The notes under the pieces were generated by a model. It did not search any database. It was not told the origin of the DNA and saw only the letters and a program-made list of their open reading frames with translations. The translations under genes were made by a program, and so were the position numbers. Shown piece after piece: positions 1-8,387 of a DNA stretch of 55,264 nucleotides; position 1 is the stretch's first letter; the number at the start of each line of letters is the position of its first letter. Source of the stretch: a virus; the IMG/VR virus record IMGVR_UViG_3300029309_000054, positions 1 through 55,264 of that record; one strand, given 5' to 3'.

Positions 1-50
1 AAAGCTACAACAGTCTTGATGACGTGGTGTGGCCGACAAAGCCGGAGTAA
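1..50 (+). CDS. C-terminal end of a truncated protein, probably a tail fibre
   Basis: An open frame enters from the left edge (codons from position 3) and ends in TAA at 48-50. The last residues read SYNSLDDVVWPTKPE. Four bases later the next fibre gene starts, so this is most likely the tail end of another fibre gene. Its codon phase fits a direct join to the open frame at the right edge of the window, which would agree with a circular map, but the chance of a phase match is one in three and sequence may be missing between the ends. Confidence 0.55.
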   Translation, partial: SYNSLDDVVWPTKPE

Positions 51-53
51 GCG

Positions 54-1202
54 ATGAGTAGAGCGCGTGAATTTGCAGACCTCGCCGGTTCGGCTGATGC
101 CGGTGGACTGACAGGCAGGAACCTGATTATCAACGGTGCGATGCAGGTGGCGCAGCGGGGTGCGACAGCTACTACATCAGCCGGATTTCAAAATGTTGAC
201 CGATTTAAAAGTAACTCCAGCCAAGCAACGATAACACGGTCACAAGAAACACTTTCTTCTGGCGACCCTTACGACAGTGGTTTTCGCAAATTTTATAGAC
301 TACAAGTCACTTCAGCTAGTTCTAACACTAATTCCTACGCTGAAATTCATCAGCCAATGGAAGGTCAAAACATTGTGCATTCTGGCTGGGATTACACAAG
401 CACAAGCAGCAGCATAACTCTCAGCTTTTGGGCTAGGTCTAGTTTAGCGGGTACATATTACATTATGTATCGTACTTTGGGTTCTGGTGAACGCCGTAGA
501 AATGGGGCTTTTACTCTGGCCGCAGATACGTGGACAAAAGTAACTTTTACTACAGCAGGTAATTCTGGTCTTACAATAAACAACGATAACACGAGAGAGT
601 TTGATGTGTTTATTGTTCCACATTACGGAACCGACTTTACGGGCGGAGAAGAAGTAAGCACTACAGACTGGTATGACCGCAACAGTCAAAGTGATGCGTA
701 CCTTCCTAATTTTGCACAAAACTGGACAAACACTGCGAATGCAACATTTGATGTTACCGGCGTCCAGCTTGAGGTCGGCGAACAGGCCACGCCGTTTGAG
801 CATCGGTCGTTCCATGATGAACTACGGCGATGCAAACGATACTTTGAAAGATTTGCTAAAACACTTACTAGTCTTGGTCAAGCCAGTGAAGCAAACTGCG
901 GATTGTGGTCTGGCATGTCTCGCAGTGGAAACAGCGGAAACAATCAAGGTGTGATGACCTATCAGACAAAAAGAACTAATCCAAGTATTAGTGTTTCTAG
1001 TGCAGCACACATCAACGGTGTTTTTCCTATCTCTCCTTTTGCAGCATCTTTAAGCAGCTTTGGCATCGACGGTAACGCAGGTATAGATAATTGTTTTGTA
1101 AATGCGGCCAACAATGCAAGCACCGCACCTTCGTCTGACTGTGGTTCTAGTGGGGTGATGGGTAATTCGTCTGGCACATTAGATATTGATGCGGAGTTAT
1201 AA
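54..1202 (+). CDS. Tail fibre protein with RNLIINGAMQVAQRG motif
   Basis: 382 aa. The RNLIINGAMQVAQRG motif at residues 22-36 is followed by a beta-rich, Ser/Thr/Gly/Asn-rich body and the block VQLEVGEQATPFEHRSF near residue 240. This pair of motifs is very common in tail-fibre or carbohydrate-binding virion proteins of marine phages, where the middle part forms a jelly-roll-like domain. GGAG at 44-47 supports ATG 54. It lies in a rightward fibre operon. The role in receptor contact is inferred from family and position; the actual ligand cannot be read from the sequence. Confidence 0.75.
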   Translation: MSRAREFADLAGSADAGGLTGRNLIINGAMQVAQRGATATTSAGFQNVDRFKSNSSQATITRSQETLSSGDPYDSGFRKFYRLQVTSASSNTNSYAEIHQPMEGQNIVHSGWDYTSTSSSITLSFWARSSLAGTYYIMYRTLGSGERRRNGAFTLAADTWTKVTFTTAGNSGLTINNDNTREFDVFIVPHYGTDFTGGEEVSTTDWYDRNSQSDAYLPNFAQNWTNTANATFDVTGVQLEVGEQATPFEHRSFHDELRRCKRYFERFAKTLTSLGQASEANCGLWSGMSRSGNSGNNQGVMTYQTKRTNPSISVSSAAHINGVFPISPFAASLSSFGIDGNAGIDNCFVNAANNASTAPSSDCGSSGVMGNSSGTLDIDAEL

Positions 1203-1204
1203 AC

Positions 1205-1381
1205 ATGAACATTACAAGCGCACAGTATGTCACCTCCATATTCGACCCGAAAATTAAAAATATAAAAGCGGTCATAGACGGTAGAGAAACACACGTTCCT
1301 ACCACCCCCGGCAACCGCCACTACGATGAGATAATGAAACAGGTCGAGGCCGGTGAGTTGACAATACAGGATGCTGACTGA
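1205..1381 (+). CDS. Small conserved fibre-operon protein (58 aa)
   Basis: The ATG at 1205 lies two bases after the fibre gene stop, and the TGA at 1379-1381 shares its A with the next ATG (TGATG). The product begins MNITSAQYVTSIFDPKIKN and ends QVEAGELTIQDAD. Similar short proteins sit beside fibre genes in many marine phages; no function is known to me. The tight spacing on both sides argues that it is translated by coupling. It is charged, has no membrane segment and could be a fibre chaperone or linker, which is only a guess. Confidence 0.65.
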   Translation: MNITSAQYVTSIFDPKIKNIKAVIDGRETHVPTTPGNRHYDEIMKQVEAGELTIQDAD

Positions 1382-2097
1382 TGTTCGGCGTTCATGGCAT
1401 ATCAGAGAGAGCTATAGCTGATCAGGGAATCCTGCTGTTCGGCACTGAATCCGTGAGCGCAAACTTCACTCAAACTACCTCGCAGAACTTTATATCTCCA
1501 GCCTCATTAGACATGATCGGCGATTCTGTATTCTCTGCATTTGCGGCTGGCACGGCGGCTGGCGTCTTCACAGTTGACGCTAATTTCACACAGTCCTCTG
1601 CCGCAAACCGTATACGTCAGACTGACGCCGACATGATCGCGCAGTTTGATCAGACCTCGACGGCACTGCTGATAGCGTCCGGTATATCCGAGCAGTCTGC
1701 TAACTTCACACAAACCACGACACAGAACTTTACTGCATCTGGCGCTTCCGAGCAGTCTGGCAACTTTACGCAGACCAGTGGCGGCAACTTGATTGCCAAG
1801 GGTCTGTCCACGCAGATAGCGGATACAATACAAACTACGCTGGCAACGCGCATACGCGAAACTGCTTTGTCTATGGACAGCACGTTCCTGCAAACCACAG
1901 CCTCTATCGCTATTTTGTCTGGTGATGCCGACATTGTCCTGAATTTCACGCAATCCACGTTGGGAGAGCTGTTGTGGGAGCCTGTCGATGCGGGGGCCAC
2001 TCAAGAAAACTGGTCTGAAATCACACACACGGGTGATTCATGGACAGAAATTACTGTTGGTGGTACAACTGAAACATGGACAGAGATGGTGAAATAA
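1381..2097 (+). CDS. Repeat-rich tail/fibre protein (NFTQT repeats)
   Basis: 238 aa, built from about eight degenerate repeats of roughly 20 residues between residues 25 and 200. Each carries an N-F-T-Q-T/S-like strand (ANFTQTT, ANFTQSS, AQFDQTS, GNFTQTS, LNFTQST) followed by a small-residue turn. A shorter C-terminal Trp-rich part repeats E-x-W-x-E-I/M (ENWSEI, DSWTEI, ETWTEM). The regular spacing suggests a beta-solenoid or beta-prism shaft. Start and stop are coupled to both neighbours (TGATG, then ATG directly after TAA). A virion fibre role follows from context; no enzymatic motif is present. Confidence 0.6.
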   Translation: MFGVHGISERAIADQGILLFGTESVSANFTQTTSQNFISPASLDMIGDSVFSAFAAGTAAGVFTVDANFTQSSAANRIRQTDADMIAQFDQTSTALLIASGISEQSANFTQTTTQNFTASGASEQSGNFTQTSGGNLIAKGLSTQIADTIQTTLATRIRETALSMDSTFLQTTASIAILSGDADIVLNFTQSTLGELLWEPVDAGATQENWSEITHTGDSWTEITVGGTTETWTEMVK

Positions 2098-2841
2098 ATG
2101 GCATCCACATACACAGTCAACAGTGGTATTGAAAAACCCGGATCCGGCGAACAATCAGGTACTTGGGGTACAACCACCAACACAAACTTTGACATTATTG
2201 ATCGTGTGCTTAACGGTGTAGGAACTCTTACTCTTACAGGCACCACCACCACTCTCACTACTTCTGATGGCGCACTTTCTGATGGACATTATAAAGTTCT
2301 GGTTTTAGGCGGGTCGCCCTCTGGCACAAATACAGTAACGATTAGTCCGAATGACCAGAGCAAGATGTATTTGGTCAACAACACCACAAATCAAAGTGTG
2401 GTGTTCACACAAGGTTCCGGTGGAAATGTGACTATTCCCGCCTCTACTTCTAAATGGATTTATGCAGATGGAGCGGGGTCCGGCGCACAAGTTAGAGTTT
2501 TGCCAAACGAGGTTGTAGAGGACAGTTCTCCACAATTAGGGGGCAACCTTGACCTGAACTCTAACGACATCACCGGAACCGGAGACATCAACACCACCGG
2601 TACTCTTACCGTTACTGGCGCTATTTCATCTGGGGCTATCGGTACAGGGTCCGCTAACATCACAAGCACCGGCACTGTGCAGGGCGGTCAGTTTACCCTC
2701 GACAACTCTTCAAACGATTGGACGTTCACCGTGGCGTCAAACAAACTAATCATTAGCTACTCAGGCACAGCTAAGATGGAGCTTGATACGAGCGGCAACC
2801 TCAAGGTAACGGGTAACGTGACGGCATATGGATCGATCTAA
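2098..2841 (+). CDS. Tail fibre/baseplate-like protein
   Basis: 247 aa. It begins MASTYTVNSGIEKPGSGEQ with a GTWG-T-N-N-FDIID segment (about residues 22-36), an N-terminal attachment block seen in many marine phage fibre proteins. The middle is rich in Thr/Gly and beta strands. The C-terminal half has the motif SPQLGGNLDLNSNDITGTG (about residues 144-162), typical of trimeric phage fibre shafts, and then TGNV-type repeats. It is probably a trimeric fibre or its connector. The ATG follows the previous stop directly and its own stop overlaps the next ATG. Confidence 0.7.
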   Translation: MASTYTVNSGIEKPGSGEQSGTWGTTTNTNFDIIDRVLNGVGTLTLTGTTTTLTTSDGALSDGHYKVLVLGGSPSGTNTVTISPNDQSKMYLVNNTTNQSVVFTQGSGGNVTIPASTSKWIYADGAGSGAQVRVLPNEVVEDSSPQLGGNLDLNSNDITGTGDINTTGTLTVTGAISSGAIGTGSANITSTGTVQGGQFTLDNSSNDWTFTVASNKLIISYSGTAKMELDTSGNLKVTGNVTAYGSI

Positions 2842-3896
2842 TGGGCGCATTACAAAGCTCTGGGACCATATCATTAAGTGACATCCGCGCAGAGTTTGTT
2901 GGCGGAAGCTCGTCAATATCTCTGCAAGACCTTTTGAAAGGTTCTGCTGGTGGCAACTCAATAGTCAGGGCTAAAGCCTCTAACAATGCAGGCACGGATT
3001 TAGCACCTAATGTTCCGTCGTCTGGTGCAATATCATTCAGCAACTTCTACGGCGCTGAACGAGCGTTTGCCTACGTTTACTCGTCTAGTCAAAACAATCA
3101 GAGCGCCAGCAGCAATGTGTTTGGTGACGATTACGCTGGAAACTATAAAAAACGCATAACTGTCAATAACGGCGTAACACTAAGCACGACGGGTTTGCTC
3201 AACACTGCCTTGGATTACCCCTCAAATGCCGGTGGCGAACTCGAACTTATAAACAATGGCACGATTAATGCGAATGGGTCTAAAGGCGTAGACAACAACA
3301 GCAGCCTTACTATTACTGTAACAGGTAACGGCACCTTCACAGCGGGTACAAGAGATGATTTTGTTTCTGCGCTGCAAAGCGACGGCTCCGTGCAGATAAA
3401 TTATATTGGTGGCTTTGGTGGCGCATCTGGTTCAGATATACGGCACTCTGACTATGGGGGTAGCGGGTTTAATTCCAAGCTGACCCGCAGTGGAAATACT
3501 TTTAACCTTTCTTGGACGTACAATGAGGTTGACTATTACAATGCCGGATCAGGCAGCGTAGACATCACTTCTATATTCCCGATGAGTGGAAGTAATTACA
3601 ATTACACAACCACAAGCGCACAAAACAACAACAATCAAGTTTATGCTCATGGTCGTGACAATCGTTCTGTAGCTGTCGGCAGAGAAGTTGTAAGTGGGAC
3701 CATGTACTATTGGTTTGGGTCCAACAATAAGGTGACATCTATGGAAGTAGCTAATGACCGCTACATTCAGTATGGACACACTCAAACAACGCTTACTACA
3801 GGAAACTCTCAACGTAGCAGTGTCATTCAATCGGTGAACGGCACACGCCGTGAGGGGAACTTTAACACTTCTGGTTTTTCAGGGACGGATAACTAA
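2841..3896 (+). CDS. Tail fibre protein, probable distal tip
   Basis: 351 aa, starting at an ATG that overlaps the previous TAA. The N-terminal block MGALQSSGTISLSDIRAEF, followed by GAISFSNFYGA (about residues 62-72), is a recurring attachment module of marine phage fibre proteins. The rest is Asn/Ser/Thr/Gly-rich and strongly beta, with many aromatic residues, as in receptor-binding tips. No catalytic motif is seen. Position in the fibre operon supports adhesion to the host surface; the ligand is unknown. Confidence 0.65.
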   Translation: MGALQSSGTISLSDIRAEFVGGSSSISLQDLLKGSAGGNSIVRAKASNNAGTDLAPNVPSSGAISFSNFYGAERAFAYVYSSSQNNQSASSNVFGDDYAGNYKKRITVNNGVTLSTTGLLNTALDYPSNAGGELELINNGTINANGSKGVDNNSSLTITVTGNGTFTAGTRDDFVSALQSDGSVQINYIGGFGGASGSDIRHSDYGGSGFNSKLTRSGNTFNLSWTYNEVDYYNAGSGSVDITSIFPMSGSNYNYTTTSAQNNNNQVYAHGRDNRSVAVGREVVSGTMYYWFGSNNKVTSMEVANDRYIQYGHTQTTLTTGNSQRSSVIQSVNGTRREGNFNTSGFSGTDN

Positions 3897-5773
3897 TGCC
3901 TCTGACCAAGCTGCAATTCAGACCCGGTGTAAACCAAGAAATTACCTCGTATTCTAACGAAGGTGGTTGGCGCGACTGCGACAAGATTAGGTTCCGTTTC
4001 GGATACCCAGAGAAGCTTGGTGGATGGGAAAAGTACACGTCTACCACCTATCTTGGTTCGGCTCGTGCGTTGCATAACTGGATTGCACTTGACGGATCAA
4101 ACTATCTTGGCATCGGCACACACCTGAAATATTACATCGAAGAAGGTGGCGGTATGAACGACATTACGCCCCTTCGTTTAACGACGGGTGCGGGTGATGT
4201 AACCTTTGCCGCCTCAAATGGCAGCACCACTGTCACGGTGACTGACGCTTCGCACGGTGCGTTTGAAAATGACTTTGTCACCTTTTCTGGAGCAGCTTCA
4301 CTAGGCGGGAACATTACAGCAGCGGTGCTGAACGCGGAGCATCAGGTTGTGAGTGTCCCTGATGCAAACACATACACCATCGTTGTAGGCGCTACCGCTA
4401 ATTCATCCGACTCAGGCAACGGTGGCGGCAGCACTGTCGGGGCATATCAAATAAACGTAGGTCTAGATACAACAGTTGGCGGCACCGGCTGGAGTGCAGG
4501 CACATATGGCCGTGATGGTTGGGGGGACGCGGCATCTGGAGGGTTGACAACTACAAATCAAATTCGTTTGTGGTCGCACGACAACTTTGGCGAGGATTTA
4601 CTTATCAACCCTCGTGACGGTGGCATTTATTATTGGGACAGGACAAACAATCTATCTACTCGTGCTGTAGAGGTATCCACGCGGTCAGGTACAAGGACCA
4701 GTATTCCAACAATCGCCAAACAAGTACTTGTGTCTGATCAAGATCGTCATGTTATCGCATTTGGTTGTGATGGTTTAAATTCAAGTTCATCTGCTAATCA
4801 AGGCAATGGCACACAAGATCCACTTTTGATTAGATTCTCCGATCAAGAAGATCCACTCGTTTGGTTTCCGGCAGTTACGAATACGGCGGGTGATTTGCGG
4901 CTGGGTGCTGGATCAACTTTCGTACAAGCTGTAGAAACCAAGCGTGAAATTCTGGTATGGACAGATACTGCTCTTAACTCCATGCGCTTTATCGGCCCTC
5001 CGTTTACCTTTGGCTTGCAGCAACTTGCTTCCAACATCACGATTATGGGACCGAATTCGGCGGTAGCTACAGAAGACGTTGTATACTGGATGGGTATAGA
5101 TAACTTTTATGTCTATGCCGGTCAGACTCAACAGCTTCCTTGCACGGTAAAAGACAAAGTATTTTTAGATTTTAATTTGGAACAGGCCGACAAAGTTGTG
5201 TCTGGCGTCAACTCTGAGTTTTCAGAGGTGTTCTGGTTTTACCCGTCCGCAAGCAGCAGCGATAATGATAAATATGTCGTGTACAATTATGGCGAAAAGG
5301 TTTGGTATTTTGGTTCTCTGTCTAGGACGGCGTGGATAGATCGGGGTGTTCGTACTTATCCAATAGCGGCGGCGAACTCATATATCTACAACCACGAGTT
5401 CGGCTACGATGATGACGGCTCTGCAATGAACTCTTTTATTGAGTCCGCCGCTATCGACATTGGCGATGGCGACAAGTTCACATACATCCGTCGCGTCGTG
5501 CCAGACCTAACCTTTAACGGATCTACAAATCTTAGTAGTCCACAGGCCACGTTTACTGTCAAATCGAGGAACTTTCCCGGCGCAGACTTTGGGAACACGG
5601 CGGCAGGCATAGCTACAAGAACAGCATCATCCCCTGTGGAAACCTTCACAGAGCAGTTACATCTCCGCAGTCGTGGTCGGTCCTTTGCTCTTCGCATAGA
5701 ATCCGCAGCGGTTGGGGCAAAATGGAAACTGGGTAGTCCTCGGATTGATATTCGTGAAGATGGGCGCAGATAA
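3896..5773 (+). CDS. Tail nozzle/DNA-stabilisation-like protein
   Basis: 625 aa. The N-terminus MPLTKLQFRPGVNQEITSYS, with W-x-DCDKIRFRFGYPEKLGGW at about residues 22-41, is a hallmark of a large family of podovirus-type tail proteins in marine phages, often placed near P22 gp10-like packaged-DNA stabilisation or T7 gp12-like nozzle proteins. The body looks like a beta-propeller (repeated WxxG and YxYD-like strands) and the C-terminus holds FALRIESAAVGAKWKLGSP. The likely role is closing the portal channel or forming the tail nozzle. The exact P22/T7 equivalence is inference. Confidence 0.65.
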   Translation: MPLTKLQFRPGVNQEITSYSNEGGWRDCDKIRFRFGYPEKLGGWEKYTSTTYLGSARALHNWIALDGSNYLGIGTHLKYYIEEGGGMNDITPLRLTTGAGDVTFAASNGSTTVTVTDASHGAFENDFVTFSGAASLGGNITAAVLNAEHQVVSVPDANTYTIVVGATANSSDSGNGGGSTVGAYQINVGLDTTVGGTGWSAGTYGRDGWGDAASGGLTTTNQIRLWSHDNFGEDLLINPRDGGIYYWDRTNNLSTRAVEVSTRSGTRTSIPTIAKQVLVSDQDRHVIAFGCDGLNSSSSANQGNGTQDPLLIRFSDQEDPLVWFPAVTNTAGDLRLGAGSTFVQAVETKREILVWTDTALNSMRFIGPPFTFGLQQLASNITIMGPNSAVATEDVVYWMGIDNFYVYAGQTQQLPCTVKDKVFLDFNLEQADKVVSGVNSEFSEVFWFYPSASSSDNDKYVVYNYGEKVWYFGSLSRTAWIDRGVRTYPIAAANSYIYNHEFGYDDDGSAMNSFIESAAIDIGDGDKFTYIRRVVPDLTFNGSTNLSSPQATFTVKSRNFPGADFGNTAAGIATRTASSPVETFTEQLHLRSRGRSFALRIESAAVGAKWKLGSPRIDIREDGRR

Positions 5774-6003
5774 TGGCACAGATTCAGATACCACCGCCCA
5801 GATTACCAGAACCTCCGGTTGAATATACACAGCAATATTTGGCAGACTTGGTACGAGCGTTGGAGATTTTTATAGCTCAAGAAAGAACGCCCGGAGAAAT
5901 ACGAGGTACAAAGATTACGCTGACGGACCTACCAACAAGCGCATCTGGGTTAGAGACAGGTGCCTTGTTTAATGATAGTGGAACAGTGAAGATTGTTACT
6001 TAA
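5773..6003 (+). CDS. Small conserved virion protein
   Basis: 76 aa. Pro-rich N-terminus (IPPPRLPEPP), a central amphipathic helix (YLADLVRALEIFIAQERTP), then TLTDLPTSASGLETGALFNDSGTVKIV. The C-terminal S-G-L-x-T-G-A-L-F-N-D-x-G-x-x-K-I-V block recurs in small structural proteins of many marine phages. The ATG overlaps the preceding stop. A virion or assembly role is likely; the precise function is not known to me. Confidence 0.6.
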   Translation: MAQIQIPPPRLPEPPVEYTQQYLADLVRALEIFIAQERTPGEIRGTKITLTDLPTSASGLETGALFNDSGTVKIVT

Positions 6004-6027
6004 TAGAAAGTAAGGTAAGATTCGGCC

Positions 6028-7470
6028 ATGGGACAATCTGTTCAAAAAGAAGACATGCTCAGCGTACCGTCAGGCGGTATCGCTGATTTTTACATGTCTG
6101 ACGAAGATCTCGCTGTAATCGAACAGGAAGAGGCGCAAAAAGCCTTTGGTTCTGAAGGGGTTGCAGCCTTTGACACTGTCGCCAAGAAGATGGCCTCTTA
6201 CGGTCGTTTTGGCGATGACCGGATTGTTCACGTAGAAAGCGGCGAGATTGTTGTACCGCGAGCCTTGATCGAGCAAAGCCCTGAACTGAAGGAGTCTATC
6301 TTCTCACACCTACGGGAGCAGGGTGTAGAGGACCCCGAGCGGTATGTCGTGGGCTCTTCAGCTAACAGCCTGAACCCTGAGACGGGCCTGCCTGAGTTCT
6401 TTTTGAGCAAGCTTGTTAAAAAAGTGGGGAAGGTTTTGAAGAAAGCCGCCCCGGTGATCTTGCCCATAGCACTGTCCATGACGCCTCTCGGACCTATATA
6501 TGGAGCGGCGTTGGGCTCAGGCATTGGCACTTTGATGCAGGGCGGAGATATCGAGGACGCCCTAAAGAATGCCGTTATCGCAGGCGGCACGGGTGCGGTG
6601 TTCTCTGGAGTGAGTAGTGCCGCAAAACCGGGCGGTACTTTTATGGGCGGCATACGAGCAGATCTCGCGAACCCCGGCGCTCGGTTCTCGCAACTGGGTC
6701 AGGGCATAACGGGCGAACAAAACTTCTTCCGCAAATTTGATGCTTCTGGGGTTCCAGTATCAACGGCTGATGTTCAGGCAAGTGTCAATCAGCCGATCAC
6801 ATCCGATTCAACGACAGGAATGCCGGATATAGATATTACTGAGAGCATGTTCGATACCACTAGGGGGCAACAAATCACAGAACCTTCGTTCTTTAAACGC
6901 ACCGCAGATTTCATCATGCCGGACAATGTCACCACGACGGACGCTCTCAAGCAAATGGGTGTAGATCCTGCCGCAGCTACAGAGACTCAATTTAAGCTTG
7001 CTCAAGAGATGGCAGCAGAACAATCTCCGGGCTTTCTTCGTCGCTACGGCCCAAGTTTAGCCCTTGCGGGCCTTGCCGCGGGATCGGCAGGCTTCTTTGA
7101 CACCCCCGAGGAGGACGAGCCTGAGTTCATAACCGGCGCGGACCTGCTGGCGCAAGATCGAGACAAGTATGCGCTTCCCGACGAGCAAATTCAGTACGTA
7201 GCGCCGTACAACCCCTTCGTCCCGCAGCGTCCCGTGATGCAAGCGGCAGAGGGAGGAGTAGCGGATGTATTCCCGCGGCGCACAGGCGGTATTATGCCTG
7301 ACGAGGGCATTGCCGGTGAAGACAGCGTCAGGGCCATGCTCATGCCGGGTGAGTTTGTGATGACAACCGATGCCGTCAAGGGCCTTGGCAACGGCGATAA
7401 TGATCAAGGTATACGCAAAATGTACGATATGATGCGGGGCCTTGAAGCTAAAGGAAGGGCTATGGCGTAA
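6028..7470 (+). CDS. Probable internal virion protein with central hydrophobic segment
   Basis: 480 aa. Residues ~60-125 carry the conserved block GRFGDDRIVHVESGEIVVP with DPERYVVGS, and residues ~125-185 a hydrophobic Gly/Ala-rich stretch (APVILPIALSMTPLGPIYGA and following) that could enter a membrane. The C-terminus ends with MLMPGEFVMTTDAVKGLGNG and an acidic/basic helix. These blocks occur in large proteins next to tail genes of marine phages. The next gene overlaps its stop. A part in DNA ejection is inferred from size, position and the hydrophobic stretch; no enzyme motif was found. Confidence 0.55.
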   Translation: MGQSVQKEDMLSVPSGGIADFYMSDEDLAVIEQEEAQKAFGSEGVAAFDTVAKKMASYGRFGDDRIVHVESGEIVVPRALIEQSPELKESIFSHLREQGVEDPERYVVGSSANSLNPETGLPEFFLSKLVKKVGKVLKKAAPVILPIALSMTPLGPIYGAALGSGIGTLMQGGDIEDALKNAVIAGGTGAVFSGVSSAAKPGGTFMGGIRADLANPGARFSQLGQGITGEQNFFRKFDASGVPVSTADVQASVNQPITSDSTTGMPDIDITESMFDTTRGQQITEPSFFKRTADFIMPDNVTTTDALKQMGVDPAAATETQFKLAQEMAAEQSPGFLRRYGPSLALAGLAAGSAGFFDTPEEDEPEFITGADLLAQDRDKYALPDEQIQYVAPYNPFVPQRPVMQAAEGGVADVFPRRTGGIMPDEGIAGEDSVRAMLMPGEFVMTTDAVKGLGNGDNDQGIRKMYDMMRGLEAKGRAMA

Positions 7471-8387
7471 TGGCTACCGATACCAGTGTACAAATAGTCC
7501 GAGAAGCTCCTGAAATAGAAGCCTATAAACTAGGGCTTCTTGAACAGGCTAAAAAGCTCGCTGCACAGAAAATAAATTTGCCGCAATACCAAGTTGCGGG
7601 CTTTGGTGATCTTCAAGACAAAGCTTTTGAACTCGCAGATGCCGGAATCGGTGGATATCAGCCGTTTTTAGATGCTGGTCAAAGCGCCATAACTGGTGGC
7701 CTTGGGCGCGTTACAGGCGCGCAGCCTATGCTTCAGGGTGCGGCTCGTCGTGTCACGGGTGACGAAGTCTCTCAATATATGAATCCGTTTCAAGACGCGA
7801 TTCAGGCAGAAATTAACCGCGCCTTTGACAAAAGCAAAGCGGAGCAAGGCTTACAAGCCGTGCAGCAGGGCGGAGGGGCCGCGGCCTTCGGAGCTCGTGG
7901 TGACTTGCTTCGTGGAGAGGTTGAGGGTGGTAGAGCAGACGCCTTGGCTCGCGCTGCTGCTGAAAACTATATGAATGCTGCGGGCATGGCTGAGCGTCAG
8001 TTGGAGCGCGAGCGCGGTATCGCCGATCAGATGGGCATCATGGGTCTTCGTCAGGCGCAGTTGGGGCAAAACCTTGCTAGCCTCGGGCAGCTCGGCACCG
8101 GCTTAGCCCGGGAAGAGGCTGGGTTCTTGTTTGATCTTGGTGAGCGGGACCGTGCACAACGTCAGGCGGGTATTGATGCCGTGCGTCAAACACAGCTACA
8201 ACAACTGTATGAGCCGTATCAGCGGTATGGCTTCTTGTCAGATATCTTCAAGGGCGCTCCGTCTTCGCAACAGACGCTTCTGCAAGCAGCATCACCGGCT
8301 GTATCGCCCTTCCAACAGTTTGCCGGTCTGGGTATTGCCGGTCTTTCCGCAGCAGCGGGCGCACAGAAAGCGGGGCTTTTCGGATGA
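7470..8387 (+). CDS. Helical internal virion/ejection-like protein
   Basis: 305 aa, almost wholly alpha-helical, rich in Ala, Gln and Glu, with long amphipathic helices around residues 105-235 (LERERGIADQ, ARAAAENYMNAAGMAERQ). The central MNPFQDAIQAEINRAFDK segment (about residues 94-112) is a repeating feature of marine phage proteins placed beside fibre genes. The C-terminus is hydrophobic (FAGLGIAGLSAAAG). Composition resembles the ejected core proteins of podoviruses. Start and stop overlap both neighbours. Function is inferred from composition and location. Confidence 0.55.
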   Translation: MATDTSVQIVREAPEIEAYKLGLLEQAKKLAAQKINLPQYQVAGFGDLQDKAFELADAGIGGYQPFLDAGQSAITGGLGRVTGAQPMLQGAARRVTGDEVSQYMNPFQDAIQAEINRAFDKSKAEQGLQAVQQGGGAAAFGARGDLLRGEVEGGRADALARAAAENYMNAAGMAERQLERERGIADQMGIMGLRQAQLGQNLASLGQLGTGLAREEAGFLFDLGERDRAQRQAGIDAVRQTQLQQLYEPYQRYGFLSDIFKGAPSSQQTLLQAASPAVSPFQQFAGLGIAGLSAAAGAQKAGLFG

